Below the pieces are notes generated by a model that had not been told where the DNA came from, searched no databases, and saw only the letters and a list, made by a program, of their open reading frames with translations. Position numbers and translations under genes: made by a program. Positions 10,702-19,080 of a stretch of DNA of 64,000 nucleotides are shown here, piece by piece (position 1 is the first letter of the stretch; every line of letters begins with the position of its first letter). Source of the DNA: Pseudolysobacter sp964466115 (GTDB lineage Bacteria; Pseudomonadota; Gammaproteobacteria; Xanthomonadales; Rhodanobacteraceae); contig CAYXMH010000005.1 of NCBI GenBank assembly GCA_964466115.1, positions 62,001 to 126,000 of the forward strand, read 5' to 3'.

Positions 10702-12399
10702 TTAAGGCAGTAACGGAGCATCCACGCTATCGAGAAAACGCGACATGTCACCGCGAAAACGTTCGATGCGGGCGATATCCTGCGTCTCCAGCTCGCTGGC
10801 GAACGCGTGGATCCATTCACCCAGACGCAATCGTTCGTCACCGGTGCGCTCTTCAAATAAACGCTCGGCGCGCTGCATCACGGCAAGATTGGCTTGATGT
10901 TCGCGTGGGTGGATCTTGATTTCAGCCAATACGGCCAGGCGCTGCAGAATTTGTTCGGGTGTTAGCAGTCCTGGGTTTTGTTCAATCAACAATTGATGGC
11001 GCTCGGAGGTTGCCACGGCTATGGCTTCCACCTCCAAAAGACCATTCACATCGTAGGTAAAACGCACATCGACGGGGGTTTCCTCGGCTCGTTTTGGCGG
11101 CAATGGGACTGACAATTGTCCCAAGTAGACATTATTGGAAACGCGTGGCGCCTCACCTTGATAAATGCGCAGCAACAGCTGTTTTTGATAGTCCGTGGTT
11201 GGGACGTAGCGTTTTTCACGGCTGGCTGGAATAACCGTATTGCGTTCGATGATGGGAGAAAACAAGCCGTTATGGACGCGTTTGCGCTCATCGGTACGCG
11301 ACACTTCGATGCCAAGTGTGTACGGACACACATCGGTCATAACGATTTCACGAAATGCCTCATCGCGATTTTTCATGCCGGTCATCACGCAGGTGCCGCG
11401 TGCGACGACTTCATCTGGGTTGAGGTGCCGCAGCGGCAAACGCCCGAACATGCGCGTGACCATGCGCGAGATCATCGGCATGCGCGAAGCCCCGCCAACC
11501 AAGACGATGGCGTCGAGTTCATTCGGGTCTTTCTTTGCATCGCGCAAGGCGCGCTCTACTGGCGTTCGAATTCGCTGCAATAGCGGGGCTGCCAGGGATT
11601 CGAATCGAGTTTCGCTGATCGACCAATGACGGTCTTGTCCCGCCAAGTGGATAGTGAGTTCGGTTTCTTGCGATTGACTAAGCTGGCACTTAAGCCGTTC
11701 CATGCGGCTACGCAATTGCGCCGTCTGCGCGCAAGTGATCTGTTCTGGACGTAGCTTTAGGTCACTTAACATGGCTTGGCATAGCAATTCGACAAAATCC
11801 TCGCCGCCTAAGAAATTGTCCCCGGCACTGGCATGCACCTCCATCACGCCTTCGTACATTTCCAGAATGGAAACATCGAAAGTGCCGCCGCCAAGATCAA
11901 ACACCAAAAAATGCGCTTCGCTTCGATCTTGCTGCAAGCCATAGGCAAGTGCAGCCGCCGTGGGTTCATTGATCAATCGTTCCACTTTAATGCCGCACAG
12001 TTGACCGGCGTTGCGCGTGGCTTTGCGTTGCGCGTCGCTAAAATAAGCCGGAACGCTGATGATTGCTTCGGTCACTTTTTCGCCGGTGTGCAACTCAGCA
12101 TCGGTAATCAAGGAGCGCAGCACCAATGCTGATAGATCTTCTGGGCGAAATGAATGCGTGCCTAAATTCGTCACGCGTTCACTGCCCATGTAGCGCTTGA
12201 ACGTGGCAACGGACAGTGCCGGGTGTGTGATCAACCGTTCGCGCGCCGCGGCGCCAACCAATAGGGTGCCGGTTTCATCGACGCTGATCACCGAAGGCGT
12301 CAACGTCGATTGCAACGAATTCGGAATTAACTTGGGGCCATCAGCACTCCAAATACCGACCAACGAATTGGTCGTGCCAAGATCGATTCCGACAATCAC
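10702..12399 (-). CDS. hscC: HscC-type Hsp70 chaperone
   Basis: A 565-residue member of the DnaK superfamily. The ATPase signatures are present: GIDLGTTNS at the N-terminus, FDLGGGTFDVSIL near residue 180 and VLVGGASRMPM near 300. The substrate-binding region ('PYTLGIEVSRTDE' onward) is shorter than in DnaK, and there is no DnaK-like EEVD-type tail, which points to the HscC branch. The gene starts with GTG 15 bases after the thiolase stop and is followed at once by its likely J-domain partner. Clients are unknown. Its place within a leucine-catabolic run is probably incidental. Confidence 0.87.
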   Translation of the reverse strand: MIVGIDLGTTNSLVGIWSADGPKLIPNSLQSTLTPSVISVDETGTLLVGAAARERLITHPALSVATFKRYMGSERVTNLGTHSFRPEDLSALVLRSLITDAELHTGEKVTEAIISVPAYFSDAQRKATRNAGQLCGIKVERLINEPTAAALAYGLQQDRSEAHFLVFDLGGGTFDVSILEMYEGVMEVHASAGDNFLGGEDFVELLCQAMLSDLKLRPEQITCAQTAQLRSRMERLKCQLSQSQETELTIHLAGQDRHWSISETRFESLAAPLLQRIRTPVERALRDAKKDPNELDAIVLVGGASRMPMISRMVTRMFGRLPLRHLNPDEVVARGTCVMTGMKNRDEAFREIVMTDVCPYTLGIEVSRTDERKRVHNGLFSPIIERNTVIPASREKRYVPTTDYQKQLLLRIYQGEAPRVSNNVYLGQLSVPLPPKRAEETPVDVRFTYDVNGLLEVEAIAVATSERHQLLIEQNPGLLTPEQILQRLAVLAEIKIHPREHQANLAVMQRAERLFEERTGDERLRLGEWIHAFASELETQDIARIERFRGDMSRFLDSVDAPLLP

Positions 12400-12414
12400 A
12401 GGTCGTTGTACTCG

Positions 12415-13599
12415 TTAGATGAGCTCAATCGCCAACGCAGTCGCTTCTCCGCCACCGATGCACAGTGAGGCTATACCGCGTCTGCCGCCGCGTTGCTTCA
12501 GTGCATGAATCAGGGTAACGACCAAGCGCGTACCGGAGGCCCCAATCGGATGCCCCAGCGCACAAGCGCCGCCGTTCACGTTGACCTTATCGCGCGGGAT
12601 TTTCAACTCACGAATCGGAGCCATGGCAACGACAGCAAACGCTTCGTTGATTTCAAACAAATCCACATCGGAAACGCTCCAGCCAAGTTTTTTCATCAGC
12701 TGCTCGATCGCACCGACCGGGGCGGTGGTAAACCAGGCCGGCTCTTGCGCCTGGGTGACATGACCTAAGATGCGCGCCAGTGGTTTCGCGCCGAGTTTTT
12801 TTGCATGCTCTTCGCTCATCAACACCGTTGCCGCCGCACCGTCGGAAATTTTCGACGAACTGGCTGCAGTGATGGTGCCGCCGTCTTTGCGGAAGGCGGG
12901 TTTTAAGCCGGCGATTTTGCCGAGATCGCATTTGGCCGGCTCTTCGTCGGCGCTGATCACGACATCACCTTTGCGTCCAGAAACCGTTACCGGCGTGATT
13001 TCGTTGGCGAAAGCCCCCGATTGTTGCGCAGCCAACGCGCGCTGCACCGATTCGGTCGAGAACGCGTCTTGTTCCTCGCGGGTAAATTTGTATTTATCCG
13101 CACAGTTTTCGGCGAACACGCCCATCGCGTTTTTATCGTACGGATTGGTTAGACCATCCCACGCCATATGATCGACGAGTTCGGTATTGCCGTAGCGCAT
13201 CCCGGTGCGGCTATTACCCAGCATATGCGGTGCATTCGTCATCGACTCCATACCACCGGCGACAACGACTTCAGCGGAACCTGCGCGAATCGCATCAAAC
13301 CCCAACATGATCGTTTTCATGCCGGAACCGCACACCTTATTAACCGTTGTGCAGGCAACGCTGGTCGGTAAGCCCGCGCCCAATGCCGCTTGGCGCGCGG
13401 GCGCCTGCCCGAGATTGGCCGGCAACACACAACCCATCAATACCTCACAGACGTCCTGGCCCTGGATGCCGGCTTGCGTCATCGCCGCTTTAATCGCGGT
13501 AGAACCCAAAACGGTAGCCGGCACGCCGGTAAATTGGCCAAGAAACGAACCAATGGCGGTGCGCTGGGCGCCTACGATAACAACGGGTAATGCGGACAT
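12415..13599 (-). CDS. Acetyl-CoA C-acetyltransferase (thiolase)
   Basis: A 394-residue type II thiolase. The nucleophilic cysteine is in 'NKVCGSGMKTIM' near residue 90. The catalytic His is in 'GGACALGHPIGASG' near 350 and the second Cys in 'CIGGGEATA' near 380. It would interconvert acetoacetyl-CoA and two acetyl-CoA, fitting disposal of the acetoacetate made by leucine degradation once activated, or polyhydroxybutyrate/ketone metabolism. A strong ribosome site (GGAGGCAGC) directly precedes the ATG. The gene heads the thiolase-hscC-J-domain run. I cannot choose between AtoB- and PhaA-type naming. Confidence 0.92.
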   Translation of the reverse strand: MSALPVVIVGAQRTAIGSFLGQFTGVPATVLGSTAIKAAMTQAGIQGQDVCEVLMGCVLPANLGQAPARQAALGAGLPTSVACTTVNKVCGSGMKTIMLGFDAIRAGSAEVVVAGGMESMTNAPHMLGNSRTGMRYGNTELVDHMAWDGLTNPYDKNAMGVFAENCADKYKFTREEQDAFSTESVQRALAAQQSGAFANEITPVTVSGRKGDVVISADEEPAKCDLGKIAGLKPAFRKDGGTITAASSSKISDGAAATVLMSEEHAKKLGAKPLARILGHVTQAQEPAWFTTAPVGAIEQLMKKLGWSVSDVDLFEINEAFAVVAMAPIRELKIPRDKVNVNGGACALGHPIGASGTRLVVTLIHALKQRGGRRGIASLCIGGGEATALAIELI

Positions 13600-13715
13600 G
13601 CTGCCTCCGGATGGGAACGACTACCGCGCCGGTACGGTGCGGCTTAACAACCGCATTATCTCAGTCTTGCTGCATTGCGGCAAATTGGCGAGCGGCAGCA
13701 GAAATCGCTACGCAA

Positions 13716-13934
13716 TCAAAGTCGAAAATCTCGAGCATCTATTGGTTTTAATGATGGGCACGGCGTTGAACCAAATGCTTCTGAGCGCAGCAGAATTTCG
13801 TTCAGCAAGGCCAAGTGTTCGGAAGGCGACAAACGCCTGGCTTGCGCAATATCAAACTCCTCCACGACATTCGGAGCGTGAGGTTGGCGCAAGGTTTCAA
13901 GTGCTAGGCGTGTTATTCGGTCTAAGTAAGTCAT
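13716..13934 (-). CDS. Small helical partner of nucleotidyltransferase
   Basis: A 72-residue soluble protein of unknown family whose start lies inside the nucleotidyltransferase gene (38-base overlap), so the pair is co-translated. It is mostly helical, with a leucine-rich segment 'RRLSPSEHLALLNEILLRSEAFG' in the middle. That segment has the same spacing and character as 'GLSATTAQKVAWFEEMIAIAWEVGA' in the small protein that follows the second nucleotidyltransferase at 25684-25881. The similarity is by eye and weak. Gene reality rests on the overlap and on the repeated arrangement. Confidence 0.55.
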   Translation of the reverse strand: MTYLDRITRLALETLRQPHAPNVVEEFDIAQARRLSPSEHLALLNEILLRSEAFGSTPCPSLKPIDARDFRL

Positions 13935-14451
13935 TCAGTAAATCTTCGCGATTGAACAAGCGGAAATACTCGCGCAATTCTGCCATATTTAGAGTGGAAG
14001 CGCGGATTTTCATCAGCTGAACCGTGTCGAGCAAATCTTTTAGACGCCGTGGATCCTCCGTGAATGCTTGAATTTTTAGTCCTATCACGCCTTCGACGGA
14101 TACCACCGATAAGCGTACATTGGCGAAATTAACGGTCGACGCCTGTGCAAGCAATTTGCGACTAATCGGTCTACGTGCGTGTAGAAAGTCCACGCGTTGG
14201 GTGCCACGAACATAACTGGAGAGATCCTCCCTATGATCGATCTCGGTATACCCGAGCGTGTGCATCAATGCGCGGGCTCGCGGTTCGTCGTCTTGGGATA
14301 CCAAAAAATCCAGATCATGAGTGGCTCGGTTATAGCCGTGAATATTAACGGCAATGCCACCGATGGCAGCGAGCGGGAGTTGATGTGCCGTAAAGGCATC
14401 AATTAGCTCTAGCAATTGAGTGATCAGGTTAGCTTGCGCTGATTCGCTCAT
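13897..14451 (-). CDS. Nucleotidyltransferase-fold protein (MNT/AbiEii-like)
   Basis: A 184-residue protein with the polymerase-beta nucleotidyltransferase signature. It shows 'LAAIGGIAVNIHGYNRATHDLDFLVSQDD' at about residues 25-53: the GG, HG and R-x-T-x-DLD pattern, with two acidic metal ligands in the DLD. Later segments 'VSVEGVIGLKIQAFTEDPRRLKDLLD' match the helical tail of the family. It starts in an ATGA overlap with the stop of isovaleryl-CoA dehydrogenase and overlaps a small downstream gene. The substrate is unknown; related families are toxin components (AbiEii, MNT) or uncharacterised solo proteins. A toxin role here is only a possibility. Confidence 0.85.
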   Translation of the reverse strand: MSESAQANLITQLLELIDAFTAHQLPLAAIGGIAVNIHGYNRATHDLDFLVSQDDEPRARALMHTLGYTEIDHREDLSSYVRGTQRVDFLHARRPISRKLLAQASTVNFANVRLSVVSVEGVIGLKIQAFTEDPRRLKDLLDTVQLMKIRASTLNMAELREYFRLFNREDLLNDLLRPNNTPST

Positions 14452-15605
14452 GACCGATCATCAAACAATTCCCGCCCAATCAACATGCGCCGGATTTCAT
14501 TGGTGCCGGCGCCGATTTCATAAAGCTTAGCATCGCGCAACAAGCGTCCGGTTGGGTATTCGTTGATATAACCGTTACCGCCCAAGCATTGAATGGCTTC
14601 CAGCGTCACTTGCACCGCGCTTTGCGATGCGTGCAACAGGCACGAGGCCGGATCCATACGCGAGGTGTGGCCGCGGTCGTATTCCATGGCCACCATATAG
14701 GCATAGGCACGTGAAGATTGCAGCAATGTGTACATATCGGCAATTTTTGCTTGCATGATGCCGAAGGTGCCAATCGGGGCATCGAACTGTTTGCGTTCGC
14801 GCACATACGGCAGGGCGATATCGAGCGCGGCTTGCATCAGGCCGATTGGGCCGCCCGAAAGCACCAAGCGTTCGGTGTTCAATCCGGACATCAATACTTT
14901 CACGCCTTGATTGACTTCACCCAACACATTTTCAGCCGGAATCGCGCAATCCTCAAACACCAGCTCACAGGTGTTCGAGCCGCGCATACCGAATTTGTCG
15001 AGTTTTTGCGCGGTGCGAAACCCGGGCATACCTTTCTCGACGATAAACGCGGTCATCGCGCGCGATTTGTGTTCTTTCGGCGCAGTGCGCATGTACACCA
15101 CTAACACATCGGCCTCGGGGCCATTGGTGATCCACATTTTCGAGCCATTGGCGATCCAGCGATCGCCTTTTAGTTCGGCGCGGCAACTCATCGATCCGAC
15201 CACATCGGAGCCGGCGCCCGGTTCAGACATCGCCAATGCGCCTTTGTGTTCGCCACTGCAAAGCTTCGGTAGGTATTTTTGTCTCTGCGTTTCGGTACTG
15301 TTGTGATACAGATTCTGCACGCACAAATTTGAATGCGCGCCGTAGGACAAACCGACCGAACCCGAGGCACGCGAGATTTCCTCCATCGCGACGACGTGTG
15401 CTAAAAAACCAAGGCCGGAGCCACCGTATTCAACCGGCACGGTCATGCCGAGCAAGCCCATTTCGCCAAGCTTGGGCCACAGATCTTGCGGGAAGGTATT
15501 GTCGTGATCGATCGCCGCGGCGTGCGGGGCGATTTCCTTGTCAGCGAATGCGCGTACGCTTTCGCGCAACCGATCGAGATCTTCGCCCAGCGGAAACACT
15601 CGCAT
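14448..15605 (-). CDS. liuA: Isovaleryl-CoA dehydrogenase
   Basis: An FAD acyl-CoA dehydrogenase of 385 residues that oxidises isovaleryl-CoA to 3-methylcrotonyl-CoA, passing electrons to ETF. The ACAD signatures are visible: 'GALAMSEPGAGSDVVG' near residue 130, 'QCLGGNGYINEYPTGRLLRDAKLYEIGAGTNEI' split over residues 335-370, and an N-terminal 'VPVEYGGSGLGFLAHVVAMEEISR'. The ATG at 15605 is chosen because GGAG sits five bases upstream. A GTG two codons earlier also exists. The substrate is inferred from the neighbouring liuB/C/D, mvaB and leucine dehydrogenase genes. Confidence 0.92.
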   Translation of the reverse strand: MRVFPLGEDLDRLRESVRAFADKEIAPHAAAIDHDNTFPQDLWPKLGEMGLLGMTVPVEYGGSGLGFLAHVVAMEEISRASGSVGLSYGAHSNLCVQNLYHNSTETQRQKYLPKLCSGEHKGALAMSEPGAGSDVVGSMSCRAELKGDRWIANGSKMWITNGPEADVLVVYMRTAPKEHKSRAMTAFIVEKGMPGFRTAQKLDKFGMRGSNTCELVFEDCAIPAENVLGEVNQGVKVLMSGLNTERLVLSGGPIGLMQAALDIALPYVRERKQFDAPIGTFGIMQAKIADMYTLLQSSRAYAYMVAMEYDRGHTSRMDPASCLLHASQSAVQVTLEAIQCLGGNGYINEYPTGRLLRDAKLYEIGAGTNEIRRMLIGRELFDDRS

Positions 15606-15614
15606 ACGCACTCC

Positions 15615-15674
15615 GTAGGGTGGGCTTTAGCCCACCGATTCTATACACCTAAGCTGGGCCAAGGCCCAGCCTAC
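15615..15674. repeat. REP-like palindrome pair, GTAGGGTGGGCT type
   Basis: A palindrome (GGTGGGCTTTAGCCCACC) is followed after a short spacer by the related GCTGGGCCAAGGCCCAGC and a terminal CCTAC that pairs with the initial GTAGG. It fills the space between leucine dehydrogenase and liuA and overlaps the former's stop codon. Related copies lie at 53167-53227 and 58547-58609. Confidence 0.85.
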
Positions 15675-16774
15675 TGGCCGCGCATACGTCCCAAGAAGCG
15701 CGGCGCATTGCTGCCCATGTGCGGCAACTTGATCTTACCGATCGTCGCGATGCGCTCTTCCGCCATGCGATCAGCGGCTTTATACGTTGGGATATTATCG
15801 CGTTTGGAGATCATAAAGATCTTGCCGACGTTGTAATAGATCGTGCGCATCATGCGCATGGCGCGTTCGCGGTTGTAACCGTCGATTTCAAGCGACACGT
15901 TCATGAGGCCGCCGGCGTTTACCGCATAGTCCGGCGCGTACAGCATGCCGCGCTTTAGCACTTCGTCGCCGATCGCATCGGTGGCGAGTTGGTTGTTCGC
16001 CGCACCGCAAATGATTTTGCATTTCAAGCGCGGTAAGGTTTTTTCGTTCACCGTGCCGCCGAGTGCGCAGGGGCTGTAGACATTCGCCGGCACGTCGTAG
16101 ATGTCATCAAGCCCAACCGCCTCGCAGCCGAATTCATCGACGCAGCGTTGCACCGCCTCTTTGTTGATGTCGGTGACGAACACTTTCGCGCCGTGTTCGC
16201 GCAGCAATTTGACGAATTCCATGCCGACATGGCCAACACCCTGCACGGCGTAGCTGTATTTACCCACGTCTTCGTTGCCATAGGCAAAGTTCAGAGAAGC
16301 CAGCAGGCCTTGCAACGTACCGTACGCGGTAAACGGCGATGGGTCGCCCGATCCGCCATGCACTTGATGCACGCCGGTGACGAATTCGGTTTCCTTGAGT
16401 ACATATTCCATATCGTTGACGTCGATGCCGACGTCCTCGGCGGTGATGTAACGACCGTTCAATGAATTGACGAAGCGCCCGAACGCACGGAACAGCGCTT
16501 CGGATTTATCGCGCGACGGATCACCAATGATCACGCCTTTGCCGCCACCAAGATTAAGCCCCGATACCGCTGCTTTGTAGCTCATCCCGCGTGATAAACG
16601 CAGAACGTCGTTCAACGCATCTTGTTCGGTCTTGTAGGACCACATACGCAATCCACCCAATGCCGGTCCCAACACCGAGTTATGGATGGCGATGATGGCT
16701 TTTAAGCCGGCATCTTTGTTCTGGCAGAAAACAACTTCCTCGTGGCCTGAGGTGGCAATAGCTTCGAACACCAT
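15671..16774 (-). CDS. ldh: Leucine (Leu/Val/Phe) dehydrogenase
   Basis: NAD-dependent oxidative deamination of L-leucine to 4-methyl-2-oxopentanoate, feeding the liu pathway. The frame is open 17 codons further upstream, but ATG 16774 (MVFEAIATSGHEEVVFCQ) has GGAG ten bases before it and gives 367 residues, the usual family length. The catalytic-lysine glycine loop 'LNLGGGKGVIIGDP' is near residue 75. The ELFV/Rossmann segment 'YAVQGVGHVGMEFVKLLREHGA' is near 175, and 'GAANNQLA' follows. It is the promoter-proximal gene of the minus-strand catabolic run. Relative preference among branched amino acids cannot be read from sequence. Confidence 0.92.
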   Translation of the reverse strand: MVFEAIATSGHEEVVFCQNKDAGLKAIIAIHNSVLGPALGGLRMWSYKTEQDALNDVLRLSRGMSYKAAVSGLNLGGGKGVIIGDPSRDKSEALFRAFGRFVNSLNGRYITAEDVGIDVNDMEYVLKETEFVTGVHQVHGGSGDPSPFTAYGTLQGLLASLNFAYGNEDVGKYSYAVQGVGHVGMEFVKLLREHGAKVFVTDINKEAVQRCVDEFGCEAVGLDDIYDVPANVYSPCALGGTVNEKTLPRLKCKIICGAANNQLATDAIGDEVLKRGMLYAPDYAVNAGGLMNVSLEIDGYNRERAMRMMRTIYYNVGKIFMISKRDNIPTYKAADRMAEERIATIGKIKLPHMGSNAPRFLGRMRGQ

Positions 16775-17147
16775 TGAAGTGATACTCCGAATCAATAAAT
16801 AAACTTGAGACTCGCGCGACTTCAATTGCGTGAAATCACACGAGGATTTGTATGGAATTAATTGAATTTGCTGCGAAGCGTTACGGTTTTCCGGTGCGCA
16901 ACAGGAGCAAAGCGGGGCGTAGTGTAATGCAAAACCTTAAAGACGTAAGCGCTGCTGTAAGGATTATGTGAAGAATAAGGATGAATCGTCCATTAGCCTC
17001 CATAGTACCAATACGATGGAATCGTCGATGTCATCGTCGAAGAGTTTGCAATTTGTAACAAAATTGGATGTCGGTTTTGGGGTCGCTTGCACGCTATTGA
17101 ATAGATGAATATCACGATCGGTGTTCGCTAGTCTCAATGGAGTTGTT
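16775..17147. other. Intergenic region between ldh and RHS gene
   Basis: No credible gene was seen in these 373 bases; both flanking genes are read away from it, so it must hold two promoters. The only recognisable signals are CAATTTGTAAC at 17049-17059 and TGCACG at 17088-17093, shared with the delta-60 gene promoters, and a ribosome site (GGAG) just before 17148. Confidence 0.6.
17049..17093 (+). promoter_or_regulatory. Candidate shared promoter blocks before RHS gene
   Basis: CAATTTGTAAC and TGCACG occur 89 and 60 bases before the chosen RHS start. The same two words occur 83/63 and 81/61 bases before the two delta-60 genes. The spacing between the blocks is nine bases longer here and the third block (CGTATTTA) is absent, so the match is partial. 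Confidence 0.4.
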
Positions 17148-18902
17148 ATGGGCAGGTTGCCTCGAGTTCATGTACGCCAATCGCAATTACTATTTCGACT
17201 AACCAAGCTCACGCTAAATCGCTTTGCGGCGTGCGTTGCGCTGACGTTGTTGGCGTCGTTGCATCACTATGCCTACGCCGCCCATTACGGCAACGATCCT
17301 TTGGGCCAGGTCTACACTCACGATGGCGGTGGTTACGTTTACGATGTAAACCAGAACCAGACCTTCCAGTACGTCAAAGCGCCGGGTAGTGCTACCCCAG
17401 TCGGCGCCTATGCGGCCTTTCCGGGTTTGGAGATTGAGTATCGGCTGGATGGCAGCGGTAACTTAACGCGCCAAGTGTTGCGCCGGCACATTGGCAATCA
17501 GCGCCAAACCGTGATCGGACCGAACGACGACGCCATCGTCGAGTCCGATGCCCTAGGCAACGCGGCGATGGTGCGCCACAGCGCCAGCACCGCGTATGCG
17601 AACTACACGCCGTTCGGGCAGATGATCGCTAGCCGAACCAATGGCTTTAGCAACGAGTGGTACGGCTACAAAGGTGGGCGTATCGATTTAACCGGTACCG
17701 GCTTCTATCGCTTCGGTGCGAGAGATTACGACCCGCGTACCGGTTTCTGGAACAGCCGTGATCCGATCCGCTATCGACCGACCATGGCATTCGCCAATCC
17801 TTACGCTGCGTTCGGTGAAAATTCGATCGCGAACGATGATCCCTCTGGCTTGCAATCCATACCGGGCAACGCGATCGAGCATCCAATGCCGATTCCTCCA
17901 GCCGATGTGGCCGCGGCGGTTCGGCAGTTCTGCCAAGCCAGCCCATCGGAATGCATCAACGGTATTCCAAACAGTGGCGCCCGCGCGGCGTACTACACTC
18001 GCTATGGAAGATTACCGGCAATTACACCTTTAGCCGGTCAGAATGGGAGGTTGCAGCCAGGCAGTGGCGTAACGCCGATTCCGGCACCTTCGCATTTAGA
18101 AGCTCTTCCTTCAAGGCCCGAAATTGGCATGGCAGCGGGAGCAACTTTGGCCGCTGAAGGCACCGGTGCTGCCATTTTAAGGTTTGGACCCAGGGCGTTG
18201 CCGTATTTGAATGCGGCGCGTGCCGCAGCGGCACGCCAATGGGCGGCCACATTTTTTAGCGCCGGGTCCACCGCTGCAGGAGGAGGTCCTACTGGACCCA
18301 TGCCAAATTACAACAGCGCGGCTCCTACCAATGGTGTCGCCCGATCTCGACCCGGGTTGCCATCTTCCATAGGTGGTGGAGGCGGCGGAGATGGTGGTAG
18401 CGGTCTTTGCATCCTTAATTTGGGCTGTGGCGGCGAGCCCCGAATTTCCGAATTGAGTGGGCGTTATCCCCGAGCTCGCATTGTCCTGGCTGATCCGGAT
18501 GTGAATGCCATGACTATGGGAATTGAGGCCTATAGGGCAGAAAATGGAGGGATGCCTTCCAATGTAGAGCACATTTTTACCAGTGGTCAATTTTTACCAA
18601 GTGGGGTTTTTGATCGTGTTTATATCGAAAATGTCCATCCCAATTATCAGGCTGCAGCGACGGATGCCGCACGCCTGCTACGCCCGGGCGGGCAAGCTTT
18701 TATAACGTACGACACAGCATTTGATACACCAAGCTTAATCTTCAGTCGATTCACCGCAGAAATTACGCTTCGAGCTGCCGGGTTTCAAACACAAACCATA
18801 AGCTATGACGAGGCGGTTCATATGCTGCCGTTTGATCCGGCAACATCCACCTTGTATCAATTTCATGAGGGGTTGGAGATACGTGCACCGGCGGCGCGTT
18901 AA
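17148..18902 (+). CDS. Short secreted RHS-core protein with C-terminal methyltransferase-like domain
   Basis: ATG 17148 is preferred over a GTG at 17121 because GGAG precedes it; the product is 584 residues. An N-terminal signal-like segment ends near 'HHYAYAAHYGND'. Only a short YD-repeat stretch follows, then the RHS-associated core 'FYRFGARDYDPRTGFWNSRDP' (about residues 187-207) and 'NPYAAFGENS...DDPSGL' near 235. After a low-complexity Gly/Ala/Pro linker, residues from about 420 show a class I SAM-methyltransferase pattern: LNLGCGGEPR (motif I), RIVLADPD (acidic end of strand 2), FDRVYIENVHPNY and LLRPGGQAFITY. The C-terminal third looks more AT-rich than the front. This layout fits a polymorphic toxin or effector with a methyltransferase tip. 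No immunity gene is evident downstream. Confidence 0.82.
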   Translation: MGRLPRVHVRQSQLLFRLTKLTLNRFAACVALTLLASLHHYAYAAHYGNDPLGQVYTHDGGGYVYDVNQNQTFQYVKAPGSATPVGAYAAFPGLEIEYRLDGSGNLTRQVLRRHIGNQRQTVIGPNDDAIVESDALGNAAMVRHSASTAYANYTPFGQMIASRTNGFSNEWYGYKGGRIDLTGTGFYRFGARDYDPRTGFWNSRDPIRYRPTMAFANPYAAFGENSIANDDPSGLQSIPGNAIEHPMPIPPADVAAAVRQFCQASPSECINGIPNSGARAAYYTRYGRLPAITPLAGQNGRLQPGSGVTPIPAPSHLEALPSRPEIGMAAGATLAAEGTGAAILRFGPRALPYLNAARAAAARQWAATFFSAGSTAAGGGPTGPMPNYNSAAPTNGVARSRPGLPSSIGGGGGGDGGSGLCILNLGCGGEPRISELSGRYPRARIVLADPDVNAMTMGIEAYRAENGGMPSNVEHIFTSGQFLPSGVFDRVYIENVHPNYQAAATDAARLLRPGGQAFITYDTAFDTPSLIFSRFTAEITLRAAGFQTQTISYDEAVHMLPFDPATSTLYQFHEGLEIRAPAAR

Positions 18903-19080
18903 AATTTACTGGCCCAGCGATTTGATTTTGCATTGGATGTCTACCCATCAGGAATGATCGATCAATCGCATCGCGCCTAAACGGGCGGGAACAATGCTTA
19001 AGAGGGTACCTGCTTCTACAGGTATTGCGCCACCCTTCTGACCCCATCATCGGAACAGGGTTTAATGCATAGCAGAGTCT

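Noticed and set aside
13205..14020. Plus-strand 271-codon open frame
   Set aside because: It runs antisense across the thiolase start and the nucleotidyltransferase pair, has no recognisable domain and reads as complement of well-supported coding sequence.
18763..19050. Candidate immunity gene for the RHS protein (minus strand, 95 codons)
   Set aside because: Two fifths of it is antisense to the methyltransferase domain, it has no ribosome site, and the protein has no coherent hydrophobic core.
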